Source: Actinomycetospora soli
Lineage (GTDB): Bacteria > Actinomycetota > Actinomycetes > Mycobacteriales > Pseudonocardiaceae
Direction: 5' to 3'
Length of the DNA: 50,700 nt
Assembly (NCBI RefSeq): GCF_021026295.1
Contig: NZ_JAJNDA010000030.1
Location: 1-50,700 of the forward strand
In this document: in pieces, positions 7,997 through 17,600 of the stretch
Numbering within the stretch: position 1 is the stretch's first letter
How the letters are laid out: each line of letters starts with the position of its first letter
Notes under the pieces: generated by a model
Databases searched by the model: none
The model's input: the letters and a program-made list of their open reading frames with translations, nothing else
Told to the model about the DNA's origin: nothing
Translations under genes and position numbers: made by a program

Positions 7997-9229
7997 TCAC
8001 CCCTCCAGCAGCGACTGGCCCCAGTACGCGCCGTCGGCCGGGCCACCGGGGCAGGCGAAGACCGCCGACCCGGTGTGCTCGATGTACTCCATCATCCGGT
8101 CGTACCGGGCCAGCGCGCTCTGCATGGGCACGAACTGCCGCTGCGGGTCGCGCATGAACGCGAGGAAGAACAGGCCGGCGTTGAGGTGGCCGGCGCCGTC
8201 GGACCCGTCGACGAAGTTGTAGCCCCGGCGCAGGATCCGCACCCCGCCGAGGGCGGACGCGGAGGCGAGCCGGATGTGGGCGTCGTCGGCGATCAGCGGC
8301 GAGCCGAGGTCGACGGGGGCGAACTCGTCGGTGGCGCCGATCGGGGCGCCGGTCCCCTTGGTGCGTCCGGTGAGCGACTCCTGCTCGGTGAGCGAGGTCC
8401 GGTCCCAGGTCTCGACGTGCATCCGGATCCGGCGGGCGACGAGGTAGCTGCCGCCGGCCATCCACGGTGCACCGTCGGCCGGGTCGGCCCACACGTGCTC
8501 GTCGAGCGCGGCGGTGTCCTCGGCCTTGAGGTTGTTGGTGCCGTCCTTGAAGCCGAACAGGTTGCGGTGGGTCTGCTGGGCGGTCGACGTCGACGAGGTG
8601 CGGCCGAACCCGAGCTGGGACCAGCGCACGGCCGTCGTCCCGAAGCCCATGCGCACCAGGTTGCGCACGGCGTGCACGGCGACCTGCGGGTCGTCGGCGC
8701 ACGCCTGGATGCACAGGTCGCCGCCGGACAGGGCCGGGTCGAGCTGGTCGCGCTGGAACGGAGGCAGGTCGGCGAGCGCGGCGGGCCGCGGGATGCCGAG
8801 CTTGTCGAGCAGCGAGCCGCCGATGCCGAAGGTCAGGGTCAGCGAGGCGGCCGGGAGGTCGAGCGCCTCGCCGGTGTCGGTCGGCGGGGCCGCCGGGTTG
8901 CGGTTCACCGCGCCGCCGGGCGCGGCCTCCGCCCCCGCCGTCATGCGTTCGGCCGCCGTGGTCCACCGCCTGAGCAGGGCGACGACGGCCTGCCGCAGGA
9001 TCGGGCCGGTCGCGGTGACGTCGAGCGCGACGAAGTGCAGCCGGTCCTGCGCGGGCGTGACGATCCCGGCCTGGTGCACCCCGCGGAACGGCACGACCGC
9101 CTGCTCCGGCCGGCCGGGCTCGGCCGACGACCCCGCGAGGTAGCCGCCCGCGACGCCGGCGCCGACCAGGGCGGTCCCGGCGCCGGCCGCTCCGAGCAGC
9201 CGACGCCGGGTGAAGCCGCGCAGGCTCAT
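7997..9229 (-). CDS. efeB: Dyp-type peroxidase EfeB, Tat-exported
   Basis: 410 aa, ATG at 9229 overlapping the efeO stop (ATGA). The N-terminus MSLRGFTRRRLLGAAGAG is a twin-arginine signal, so the haem protein is exported folded. The Dyp-peroxidase signature GxxDG is seen in LFGFKDGTNNL (around residue 225), and the C-terminal region RRGYNFVDGSDGAGHLNAGLFF with the distal Arg/haem pocket is intact. In EfeUOB, EfeB is thought to oxidise Fe(II) or take iron from haem outside the membrane for uptake through EfeU. It is last in the efeUOB operon, and a typical family length. Confidence 0.95.
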   Translation of the reverse strand: MSLRGFTRRRLLGAAGAGTALVGAGVAGGYLAGSSAEPGRPEQAVVPFRGVHQAGIVTPAQDRLHFVALDVTATGPILRQAVVALLRRWTTAAERMTAGAEAAPGGAVNRNPAAPPTDTGEALDLPAASLTLTFGIGGSLLDKLGIPRPAALADLPPFQRDQLDPALSGGDLCIQACADDPQVAVHAVRNLVRMGFGTTAVRWSQLGFGRTSSTSTAQQTHRNLFGFKDGTNNLKAEDTAALDEHVWADPADGAPWMAGGSYLVARRIRMHVETWDRTSLTEQESLTGRTKGTGAPIGATDEFAPVDLGSPLIADDAHIRLASASALGGVRILRRGYNFVDGSDGAGHLNAGLFFLAFMRDPQRQFVPMQSALARYDRMMEYIEHTGSAVFACPGGPADGAYWGQSLLEG

Positions 9230-10368
9230 GCCGCGATGATCCCCGCGACCTGGCTGACCGGTTCGCTGACGGCGTCGACGGCCTCGGTCATCTTCTTGGT
9301 GTCGTCCGGCGTGAGCTGGGTGTAGAGCCTGAACCCGTCGCCGGCGCGGTAGTTCTCCAGCAGCGCGTCGAGGGCGGCGAAGCGCTGGTCGAGGGTCTGG
9401 CCGAGCACCGGGTCGCGCTGGTCGATCACGGGGCGCAGCGCGGCCACGGCGGCCTGCGAGCCGTCGACGTTCGCGCGGAAGTCCCACAGGTCGGTGTGCG
9501 AGTAGCGGTCCTCCTCGCCGGTGATCTTGCCCGTGGCGACCTCGTCGAGCAGTTCCTTCGCGCCGTTGGCCAGCTGCAGCGGGGTGAGCTGCACCGTGCC
9601 GACGCGCGACTGGAGGTCGCGCACGTCGGCCATCAGCCGGTCGGCCATCGCGCCCGAGTCGGGCTGCAGGCCGGTGACCCACAGGTCCTTCTCGAGACGG
9701 TGGTAGCCGGTGAACTCGACGCCCGGGTCGCGCTCGTCGTCCTCGCGGCCGTCGATCTTCGGGTCGATGTCGCCGAAGGACTCGGCGACGGGCTCGATGC
9801 GCTCCCAGTAGGTGCGGCTGACCGGGAAGAGGGCCTGGGCGGCGGGGACGTCGCCGCGCTTGACCGCCTCGGTGAACTCGCCGGTCTTCGTCACGAGCGC
9901 CTCGGTCTGCGAGGTCGTGTACCGCTGGTAGCCCTGCACCGCGGCGGCCAGCGCGGCGTCGCCCTCGACGGCCGCGGCGGCGTTGCCGGTCACCGTGAAC
10001 GGGGCGCGGATGCCGTCGCCGACCATGCCCGGCTTGCAGGCGGTCGTGTACGTGCCGCCCTGCGGGACCTCGACGGTGAGCGGGCGGGTGAGGCCCGGGC
10101 CGATGTTCTCGACCTCGCCGATGATGCGGTCACCGGCACCGTAGAGGTAGAACTCGGTCACCTTCGACCCGGCGTTGCGGATGGTGAACGAGACCGTCCC
10201 GGCCGGGGCGGTCGCGGCGGACAGGTCGCAGGACGTGTCGCTCGCGGTGACCGAGATCGGGCCGGGCTGCCCGGGCGCGCCCTGGGGCGCCGCGGTGCTG
10301 GTGCAGCCGCCGACCACGACGGCGGCGAGGGTCGCGGCGAGCGTCGCGAGGACGGGACGTGCGGACAC
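9226..10368 (-). CDS. efeO: Iron uptake lipoprotein EfeO
   Basis: 380 aa, lipoprotein signal with lipobox VVGGC near residue 22. Two parts are seen: an N-terminal cupredoxin-like domain (about residues 35-125; ITVTASDTSC-like strand, TFTIRNAGSKVTEFYLY and ACKPGM) and a C-terminal M75 imelysin-like helical domain (about 135-375) containing the HxxE metal motif in GYHRLEKDLW. EfeO binds ferrous or ferric iron at the outer face of the membrane and delivers it to EfeU. It lies between efeU and efeB and is coupled to efeB. Confidence 0.95.
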   Translation of the reverse strand: MSARPVLATLAATLAAVVVGGCTSTAAPQGAPGQPGPISVTASDTSCDLSAATAPAGTVSFTIRNAGSKVTEFYLYGAGDRIIGEVENIGPGLTRPLTVEVPQGGTYTTACKPGMVGDGIRAPFTVTGNAAAAVEGDAALAAAVQGYQRYTTSQTEALVTKTGEFTEAVKRGDVPAAQALFPVSRTYWERIEPVAESFGDIDPKIDGREDDERDPGVEFTGYHRLEKDLWVTGLQPDSGAMADRLMADVRDLQSRVGTVQLTPLQLANGAKELLDEVATGKITGEEDRYSHTDLWDFRANVDGSQAAVAALRPVIDQRDPVLGQTLDQRFAALDALLENYRAGDGFRLYTQLTPDDTKKMTEAVDAVSEPVSQVAGIIAA

Positions 10369-10401
10369 GGTTCTCCTGTCGGAATGGGTGTGTGGGGAGC
10401 T

Positions 10402-11250
10402 TCAGGCCGCGCCGGCGGCCGCGGTCTCGCTGTCGGCGGCGGGCGGCGCGGTGCGCCGGACCGGGCGCAGGAACAGGGTGAGCACGACGGCCACGTAGGC
10501 GACCCAGACGACCGCCTCGAGCACGGTGGTCTGCGGGGAGAAGTTGAAGACGCCCTTGAGCAGGGTGCCGTACCAGGAGTCGGCGGGGACGGCGGCGCTC
10601 ACGTCGAACGCCAGCGTGTACAGGCCGGGCAGGATGCCCGCCTCCTGCAGGTCGTGGACGCCGTAGGCGAGGATGCCCGCCGCGACGAAGACGAGCAGCA
10701 CGCCGGTGACGGTGAAGAACCTGCCCATGTTCAGGCTCAGCGCGCCCCGGTAGATCAGGTACGCGATCACCACGGACGCGGCGATGCCGATGAGGAACCC
10801 GATCAGCGGGCCCGTCGTCGAGCCGGCGGCCTGCACCGCGGCGAAGAAGAAGATCGCGGTCTCGAGGCCCTCGCGGCCGACGGCGAGGGCGGCCATGACG
10901 ACGACGGCCACCGGGCCCATCGCGATGGCCTTCTCCAGCCCGCCGCGCAGCTCGGTCGAGATCGACCGGGCCGCCCGCCGCATCCAGAAGATCATCCAGG
11001 TGACGAAACCGACCGCGACGATCGAGAGCCCGCCGCCGAACGCCTCCTGCGCCTCGAAGGTGAGGGCCTGCTCGGTCAGCGTGAGGACGAGGACGACGCC
11101 GATGCTCACGGCGATCGCGGCCCCGACGCCGAGCCACACGCGGGGCAGTTCGCGGCGTCGGTCGGTCTGGACCAGGAAGGCCACGAGGATGCTGACCACC
11201 AGCGAGGCCTCGAGGCCCTCCCGCAGGCCGATCAGGGCGTTGCCCAGCAT
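10402..11250 (-). CDS. efeU: Iron permease EfeU (FTR1 family)
   Basis: 282 aa, seven predicted membrane helices. The FTR1/OFeT family REGLE iron-binding motifs are both present: LIGLREGLEASLVV near residue 8-13 and VGREGLETAIFFF near residue 130. The C-terminus is short and polar. The protein carries iron across the cytoplasmic membrane. It is the first gene of efeUOB and lies 36 bp downstream of a DtxR/IdeR-like box, so iron repression is expected. Confidence 0.96.
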   Translation of the reverse strand: MLGNALIGLREGLEASLVVSILVAFLVQTDRRRELPRVWLGVGAAIAVSIGVVLVLTLTEQALTFEAQEAFGGGLSIVAVGFVTWMIFWMRRAARSISTELRGGLEKAIAMGPVAVVVMAALAVGREGLETAIFFFAAVQAAGSTTGPLIGFLIGIAASVVIAYLIYRGALSLNMGRFFTVTGVLLVFVAAGILAYGVHDLQEAGILPGLYTLAFDVSAAVPADSWYGTLLKGVFNFSPQTTVLEAVVWVAYVAVVLTLFLRPVRRTAPPAADSETAAAGAA

Positions 11251-11285
11251 GTTCCGTCCGTCCTCACGTTCGAGCCGCTCGAAGG

Positions 11286-11304
11286 TGAGGTGAGGCTAGC
11301 CTTC
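11286..11304. promoter_or_regulatory. DtxR/IdeR-type iron box upstream of efeUOB
   Basis: The 19-mer tgaggtgaggctagccttc matches the IdeR consensus TTAGGTTAGGCTAACCTAA at 14 of 19 positions, with the central AGGCTAGCCT palindrome intact. It lies 36-54 bp upstream of the efeU ATG, where a repressor would cover the promoter. The match is seen directly; iron control follows from known DtxR/IdeR regulons. Confidence 0.75.
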
Positions 11305-11337
11305 GCGATCAGGCGACGGAAGCACCGGAGTTCACCG

Positions 11338-12249
11338 TTACTTCACGAGACCGACCTGTTGCGCAGCGCGACGCCAGAACTCGACTTCCCGGGACGAACC
11401 ACCCGCCGCGGCCTCCAGATCGCGGACGCGTGTGGCGAACGCAACGGCCGCTGCGCGCAGCTCGCCCTCCGGGTCGCCGCCCGGTCCGGCGGCCTCGACG
11501 ACCGCCCGCGCGACCTCCGAGTCGGTGGCCGCGAGGGCCGCGAGGACGTCGTCCGGGACCCCCGCCCGCCGCACCCGGCTGACGTACTTCGCGAGCAGCG
11601 CGGCGGCGGGCTGGGCCTGCGCGACGCCGTCGAGGACCGAGTCCCGCTGCTTCTCGGTGGCCTTGAGCTCCTCCCACCGGCGGTCCTGGTCGCTCGCGGT
11701 CGCCACGGTCTCCCCGTCGGCGAACACGTGCGGGTGCCGCCCCACGAGCTTCGCGACGAGCTCGGCCGCCACCGCGTCGACGTCGTACCCCTCCCCCTCG
11801 GCGGCGACCCGGGAGTGGAAGAGCACCTGGAGCAGCACGTCCCCCAGCTCCTCGCGGCTCGCGGCGACGTCGCCCGCCGCGAGCGCGTCGTAGAGCTCGT
11901 AGGTCTCCTCGACGAGATAGCGCAGCAGGCTCTCGTGGGTCTGCTCGGCGTCCCACGGGCAGCCGCCCGGCGAGCGCAGCCGGTCCATGACGGCGACGGC
12001 CTCCAGCAGCTCGACGCCCGCGGGGGCCTGCGGGTCGCGCCCCGCGACGAGGACGACCGCCCCCTCCGGCACCGACCCGTCGTCGGGACGCGGGCGTGCG
12101 CCGAGCTCCGCGGCGAAGCGGGCCGCGACCGGCTCCGGCAGGGACGGGTCCAGCAGCACCGCGGGCGCGGCCGCGACGAGCCGGACCGCGCCCGCCGGGA
12201 GGACGGCGCCGAGCCGCGGGTCGACGTGGACCGTGACCGGTCCGCTCAC
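11338..12249 (-). CDS. mazG: MazG family nucleoside triphosphate pyrophosphohydrolase
   Basis: 303 aa, GTG at 12249 overlapping the stop of the SurA-like gene (GTGA). It hydrolyses NTPs/dNTPs to the monophosphate and PPi, which removes aberrant nucleotides. An N-terminal region of ~95 residues of unclear role is followed by a MazG domain. SPGGCPWDAEQTHESLLRYL is the family start, VEETYELYDAL supplies the EExxE metal site, and REELGDVLLQVLFHSR the ExxxD site. RHPHVFAD and the WEELKATEK segment complete it. There is one MazG domain, not two as in E. coli. The order mfd...mazG-lipoprotein-eno resembles Mycobacterium Rv1020-Rv1023. Confidence 0.93.
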   Translation of the reverse strand: MSGPVTVHVDPRLGAVLPAGAVRLVAAAPAVLLDPSLPEPVAARFAAELGARPRPDDGSVPEGAVVLVAGRDPQAPAGVELLEAVAVMDRLRSPGGCPWDAEQTHESLLRYLVEETYELYDALAAGDVAASREELGDVLLQVLFHSRVAAEGEGYDVDAVAAELVAKLVGRHPHVFADGETVATASDQDRRWEELKATEKQRDSVLDGVAQAQPAAALLAKYVSRVRRAGVPDDVLAALAATDSEVARAVVEAAGPGGDPEGELRAAAVAFATRVRDLEAAAGGSSREVEFWRRAAQQVGLVK

Positions 12250-13265
12250 GGCGCGGTCGGGGCGAACGCCACGCTCGGCGCGAGCGGGGTGATCGTGCCC
12301 GCGGCGGCGGGCGGCGCGACGACCGCGTCCTGGGTGGGGTCCCAGGTGCCGTAGCGCGGGTTGACCTGCACGCCGAGCTCCACGGCGAGCGGCTGGACCG
12401 CCCGCCGTCCGAACTGCGCGAGGGTCCGCGCGTCGACGAGGGCCGCCGGGACCGTGTTGCCGGTCGGGGCGGGGGCGGCGAGGGAGCGGTCCCGCACGCG
12501 GATGACGGTCCACGGCTGGGTCGTCGGGTCCGGCGTCGGCGCGCCGGGCGCCGTCTCCTGCTGCGGCGAGATGAGGGTGACCGTGCGCCCCGGCAGCCCG
12601 AAGATCGGCGAGGAGGGCGTCCGGATCACGGCGTCGGACTGGGCATTGCCCGGGCGCACGCCGCGATCGAGGATCTGCATCCCGGGCGGGAGCGCCGCGA
12701 GGGGTCCGACGCCGGGGTCGGCGGCGAGCTGCGTGGCCGCCCGCTGGGCGGCGGCCTTGTCCCCGAAGGTGCCGACGTCGACCGTCACCTGCAGCCGGTC
12801 GAACTCCCGGCGCCCGATCTCGGCGAGGGCCAGCTGGTCGAACACCAGGTCGCGCAGCGCGTCGACGTCGAGCCCGGTGGTGGCCGTGGACCGCGCGCCG
12901 CCGGCGGCCGCCACCTGCGCCTCCACGCGGGCCGGGTCGACGACGATGCCCGCGCGGCGCGTCGCCTCGAGGACGATCCGGTGCTGGACGGCGAGGCCGA
13001 GCAGCGCGCGGTTCTGGACGGCGAGAGTGGGCGCGTCCAGGCCCGAGCTCTGCCGCCCCTCCTGCTGCGCCTGCTGGTTCAGGGCGTCGACGAGGACCGG
13101 GACGGCGGTGCGCAGCCGCGCCTCGACCAGGTCCGTGGGGATCGTCGCGTTCCCGACGACGGCCGCCGTCCCGGCCCCCACCTGAGGTCCGGTGGCGGTG
13201 GAGCAGGCGGTCAGGGCGGTCAGCGCGACCAGTGCGAGGACGATCCGGCGCAGCACGGGCGACAC
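12246..13265 (-). CDS. SurA N-terminal-domain lipoprotein
   Basis: 339 aa from a GTG at 13265. The N-terminus MSPVLRRIVLALVALTALTAC is a lipoprotein signal with lipobox LTAC. Residues 35-140 resemble the SurA chaperone N-domain (VVGNATIPTDLVEARLR, VQNRALLGLAVQHRIVLEATRRAG). The middle contains a possible divergent second domain and the last 100 residues are Pro/Thr-rich. A clear parvulin PPIase active site is not seen. It is therefore probably an extracytoplasmic folding helper or assembly factor tethered to the membrane, not a proven isomerase. It is coupled to mazG and 11 nt from asparaginase. Confidence 0.72.
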   Translation of the reverse strand: MSPVLRRIVLALVALTALTACSTATGPQVGAGTAAVVGNATIPTDLVEARLRTAVPVLVDALNQQAQQEGRQSSGLDAPTLAVQNRALLGLAVQHRIVLEATRRAGIVVDPARVEAQVAAAGGARSTATTGLDVDALRDLVFDQLALAEIGRREFDRLQVTVDVGTFGDKAAAQRAATQLAADPGVGPLAALPPGMQILDRGVRPGNAQSDAVIRTPSSPIFGLPGRTVTLISPQQETAPGAPTPDPTTQPWTVIRVRDRSLAAPAPTGNTVPAALVDARTLAQFGRRAVQPLAVELGVQVNPRYGTWDPTQDAVVAPPAAAGTITPLAPSVAFAPTAP

Positions 13266-13275
13266 CTTCTCATGG

Positions 13276-14232
13276 TCATGCGACCCCGACGCGAGCCATC
13301 CACTCCCGGGCGGCCCCGATCGGGTCGTCGGGGTGCGCGGCGATCGCGACCGCGAGCAGCATCCGCGTCTGCCACGGCGACAGGTCGCCCGCGAACAGCG
13401 CTCCCGCGCGCGCCAGGTCGGCGCCCCCGCCGGCGTACAGGCCCTCGACCGCGCCGCTGCCCGTCCGGCTCGCCACCGCGACCGGGATGCCGCGGTCCAG
13501 CAGTTCCCGGGCCTTCCCGACGACGGGTGGGGTCGCGTTGCCCGCGCCGAACGCCGCCACGACGACGCCGCGGGCGCCCGCGTCGACGGCGGCGGTGACG
13601 GCGTGGTCGTCGGCGCCGACGTACTGGGCCACGACGTCGACGCGCGGGAGCGTGGTGGGCGGCTCGGCCAGCCCGGTCGCCGGGGCGACGGCGTGCTCCC
13701 GGACCCGGTGGGCGTCGACGCTCGCGAGCGGGCCCCGTCCGGGCGCCGCGAACGCGGTCAGGGCCTCGGCGTCGACCTTGCGCACCCCGATCGCGGGGAG
13801 CACCTGCCCGGCGAAGGTGACCGTGACCCCGTGACGGCCGTGCGCGGCCCAGCGCAGGGCGGCCGCGAGGTTGCCCGGCCCGTCGGGAGCCGGGTCGTCG
13901 AACGGTCGCTGGGCCCCGGTGATCGTCACCGGGGTGCGCCCGTCGTGGGTGAGGGCGAGCAGCGCCGCGGTCTCCTCGAGGGTGTCGGTGCCGTGGGTGA
14001 GCACGACCCCGTCGTGGTCGGCGCACGCCTCGCGGACGGTGCGGGCGAGTGCGGCGAGGTCGTCGAGGCCGGCGGCGAAGCTCAGCCGCCCGGCCGTGTC
14101 CACGGGGGTGACGTCGAGGTCGGTCCCGGACGCGGCGAGCAGGTCCGCGGCCGTGGCCGAGACCGCGCGGCCGTCGGCGGTGGCGCGGGTCGCGATCGTG
14201 CCGCCGGTGGCGAGGAGGGCGAGTCGGCTCAC
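13276..14232 (-). CDS. L-asparaginase, type I/II fold
   Basis: 318 aa from the GTG at 14232 (VSRLALLATGGTIA). An in-frame ATG at 14259 is an alternative but has no ribosome site. The enzyme hydrolyses asparagine to aspartate and ammonia. The two active-site signatures are present: LLATGGTIATRA near residue 8 (nucleophile Thr in TGGTIA) and VVLTHGTDTLEETA near residue 80 (Thr-Asp pair). A downstream Lys lies in GVRKVDAEALTAF. No signal peptide, so cytoplasmic. It is followed by the SurA-like gene and divergent from a small membrane protein. Confidence 0.9.
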   Translation of the reverse strand: MSRLALLATGGTIATRATADGRAVSATAADLLAASGTDLDVTPVDTAGRLSFAAGLDDLAALARTVREACADHDGVVLTHGTDTLEETAALLALTHDGRTPVTITGAQRPFDDPAPDGPGNLAAALRWAAHGRHGVTVTFAGQVLPAIGVRKVDAEALTAFAAPGRGPLASVDAHRVREHAVAPATGLAEPPTTLPRVDVVAQYVGADDHAVTAAVDAGARGVVVAAFGAGNATPPVVGKARELLDRGIPVAVASRTGSGAVEGLYAGGGADLARAGALFAGDLSPWQTRMLLAVAIAAHPDDPIGAAREWMARVGVA

Positions 14233-14289
14233 GGGCGCAGTGTGCGCGACTGGGCGCATCGACGTCGGGCCGGGCGGGAAGCCCGCCGT

Positions 14290-14520
14290 GTGAGCAGCGA
14301 CGACGACCGCGACCCGACCCTGTTCGAGAAGCGCCCGGGCGCCGACCAGAAGCCCACCGGGGGCCGCAGCCGGCTACCCGTGGGGGCGCTCCTCGGCGGG
14401 TTCCTCGCCCTGCTGGTGATCCTCGCCGCCGTGCTGTTCCTCGGCGCCTCGTGCACCGGCGGCGGCTCGAACGGGCAGACGACGGGGCCCGGGATCGTGC
14501 TGCTGGTGCCGGGGTCCTGA
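14290..14520 (+). CDS. Small single-pass membrane protein, unknown function
   Basis: 76 aa from GTG 14290, with a GGGAAG-like site 10 nt upstream. About 30 charged residues (SSDDDRDPTLFEKRPG) precede one hydrophobic helix near residues 34-52 (ALLGGFLALLVILAAVLFLG), then ASCTGGGSN and a short tail. A Cys directly after the helix is reminiscent of lipoproteins, but the position is too far from the N-terminus for a normal lipobox. Codon use has G/C at nearly every third position. I do not recognise a family. It converges on mfd across a strong hairpin that includes its stop codon. Confidence 0.6.
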   Translation: MSSDDDRDPTLFEKRPGADQKPTGGRSRLPVGALLGGFLALLVILAAVLFLGASCTGGGSNGQTTGPGIVLLVPGS

Positions 14521-14593
14521 CGTCGGCCGGCGCCACTCCCGTGCGGGTGGCGCCGCCCGTGCGGGTGGCGCCGGCCGCACACCCGACGTCAGG
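14516..14593. terminator. Compound inverted repeat between converging genes
   Basis: The outer arms cctgacgtcgg / ccgacgtcagg (14516-14526 and 14583-14593) enclose inner arms cggccggcgccac / gtggcgccggccg (14524-14536 and 14565-14577). The centre holds two tandem copies of an 18-bp unit cccgtgcgggtggcgccg. The TGA of the small membrane protein is inside the left arm, and mfd ends 30 bp to the right. It is likely a bidirectional terminator. Confidence 0.65.
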
Positions 14594-14622
14594 GACGTGC
14601 CACGGCGGTCGGCCGCGGCGGA

Positions 14623-17600
14623 CTACACCCCGGCCGGCACCTTCGCGGCCGCCGGTCGCTCGCCGTAGAGCGCCACGAACAGCTGCTCGCACCAGGCGAG
14701 CAGCTCCAGGTCGCGCAGCGGCGCGGCGCCCATCTTGACCGGACCGCGCTGACCGCCCGCCCCCGACGAGCCCTCGGTCGGGCGCGGGAGCGACAGCGTC
14801 TGCGACGCCGCCTTCAGCTGCGCCCGCGGGTGCAGCCGCTTGAGGCGCATCTGCGCGGACTCGGGCAGGTCGACCGGCGCGAACCGGATCTGGTTGCCCT
14901 GCCCCGACACCTCGGTGATGCCGTAGCGGCGGCACGCCTGCCGGAACGCGGCGACGGCGAGCAGGTTCGTCACCGGCACCGGCGGCTCGCCGTACCGGTC
15001 GACGAGCTCCTCCTTGACCGCGTCGAGCGCCGCGGCGTCGGCCGCCTCGGCGATCTTGCGGTACACGTCGAGGCGCAGCCGCTCGGTGTCGACGTAGTCG
15101 TGCGGGACGTGCGCGTCGATCGGCAGGTCGACCCGCACCTCGGCCAGCGGCTCGTCCTCCTCGCCGGCCGCGTCGGTGTGCTTCTTGAACGCCTCGACGG
15201 CCTCGCCGACCAGCCGCACGTACAGGTCGAACCCGACGCCCGCGATGTGCCCGGACTGCTCGGCGCCGAGGATGTTGCCGGCGCCGCGGATCTCGAGGTC
15301 CTTCATCGCGACCGCCGTGCCCGCGCCCAGCTCGGAGTGCTGCGCGATGGTCGCGAGGCGCTCGTGGCTGGTCTCGGTCAGCGGCTTGTCGTTCGGGTAG
15401 AGGAAGTAGGCGTAGCCCCGCTCCCGGCCGCGGCCGACCCGACCGCGCAGCTGGTGGAGCTGCGAGAGCCCGAGGGCGTCCGAGCGCTCGACGATCAGCG
15501 TGTTCGCGTTGGAGATGTCGAGGCCGTTCTCGACGATCGTGGTGCAGACGAGCACGTCGTGCTCGCGCTCCCAGAACTCGTTGACCGTGCGCTCGAGGCG
15601 CTCCTCGGCCATCTGCCCGTGCGCGGTGGCGATGCGGGCCTCGGGCACGAGCCGGCGCAGGCGCGCGGCGGTGTCGTCGATCGACTGCACCCGGTTGTGG
15701 ATGTAGAAGACCTGCCCGTCGCGCAGCAGCTCGCGGCGGATCGCGGCGGCGACCTGCTTGTCGTCGTACGCGCCGACGTAGGTGAGCGTCGGGTGCCGCT
15801 CCTCCGGCGGGGTGAGGATCGTCGACATCTCGCGGATGCCGGCGAGGCTCATCTCCAGCGTGCGCGGGATCGGCGTCGCGGACATCGAGAGCATGTCCAC
15901 GTGGGCCCGCAGCCCGGTGATGTGCTCCTTGTGCTCGACGCCGAAGCGCTGCTCCTCGTCGATGATGACGAGCCCGAGGTCCTTCCAGGTGATCCCGGTC
16001 TGCAGCAGGCGGTGGGTGCCGACGACGACGTCGACGGTGCCGTCCGCCAGGCCCTTGACGGTCCGGTCGGCCTCCTTGCCCGGCGTGAACCGGGAGAGGC
16101 CGCGGACGGTCACCGGGAAGTTGCGCATCCGCTCGGTGAAGGTCTGCAGGTGCTGCTGGGCCAGCAGCGTGGTGGGCACGAGGACCGCGACCTGCTTGCC
16201 GTCCTGCACCGCCTTGAACGCCGCACGCACCGCGATCTCGGTCTTGCCGTAGCCGACGTCACCGGAGATGACGCGGTCCATCGGGACCGCCTTCTCCATG
16301 TCCGACTTGACCTCGTCGATCGCGACCGCCTGGTCGGGCGTCTCGGTGTACGGGAACGCGTCCTCCATCTCGCGCTGCCACGGGGTGTCCGGGGCGAACG
16401 CGTGGCCGGGCGCGGCCTGCCGGGCGGCGTAGAGCTGGACCAGCGACGCGGCGATGTCGCGCACCGCCTTGCGCGCCTTCGACTTCGTCTTCGACCAGTC
16501 CGAGCCGCCGAGCTTGTTCAGCGTGGGCAGCTCGCCGCCGACGTAGCGGCTGATCTGGTCGAGCTGGTCGGTGGGCACGAACAGCCGGTCGCTCTGCTGG
16601 CCGCGCTTGGACGACGAGTACTCCAGCACCAGGTACTCGCGGGTGGTCGCGGCCTTCCCGGTGCCGGTGGTCCGCTGGGTCATCTCGACGAACTTGCCGA
16701 TGCCGTGCTGGGCGTGGACCACGAAGTCGCCCGGCTGCAGCGTCAGCGGGTCGACCGCGTTGCGCTGCTTCACCGCGGCCCGCTTGGTGGGGGTGTCCGC
16801 ACCGGCGTTGCGGGCGCCGGTGAGGTCGGCCTCGGTGACGACGACGAGGCGGCTCGCCTCGGCGACGAACCCGTCGGCCAGCCGGCCCCGGGTGACGACG
16901 ATGCTGCCCGGGCGCGGCGCCGCCGTGCCCGACACCACCGGCACGTCCTCGCCGACGAACTCCCGCAGCTGCTCGACGGCCCGCTCGGCGGTGCCCGCCG
17001 CGGGCAGGACGACGAGCGCGGCGCCGCCCGCGGCCGCGTGGGCGCGCAGGTCGACGGCGGCCTTCTCCCAGTCGCCGCGGTAGGAGTCGACGCCGGCGAT
17101 CCCGGTGCGCAGCACCCGCGTGCCGTCGCTGGTCACCGAGTCGTTCTCGAGGTCCGGGTCGGTGGCGAGGCTCGAGAGGGTCCACCAGGGGTGGCCCGCC
17201 GCGCGCGTGGCGGCGCGCACGACGTCGAGGTCGCGGTACGCGGAGGCGCCCAGGTCGATCGGTGCGCGGCCGTCGGTGGAGTCGGCCGCGACGAGCCAGC
17301 TGGCCTCGAGGAACTCCTGGCCGGTGCGGACCAGGTCGGCGGCCCGGCGCGCGACCCGCTCCGGGTGGCAGACGACGACCGAGGAGTCGTCGGGGAGGAA
17401 CTCCGGCAGCAGGCGCAGCTCCCCGGGCAGCAGCGCGGGGATCAGCGACTCCATGCCCTCGGTGGGGATGCCTGCGGCGACCTTGCCGAGCAGCTCGCCG
17501 AGCGCGGCGTCGGTCCCGTGGACGGTGTGCAGCTCGGCGGCGCGCTCCCGGACCTCGGGGGTCAGCAGCAGCTCGCGGCACGGCGGGGCGACCACCTCGG

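Noticed and set aside
9496..12354. A 952-codon plus-strand frame
   Set aside because: Antisense to efeO, efeU and mazG. It also reads through the iron box and mazG end; no domain is recognisable.
13276..14259. Upstream ATG at 14259 as the asparaginase start
   Set aside because: It has no ribosome site, and the family N-terminus begins close to the GTG at 14232. It cannot be fully excluded.
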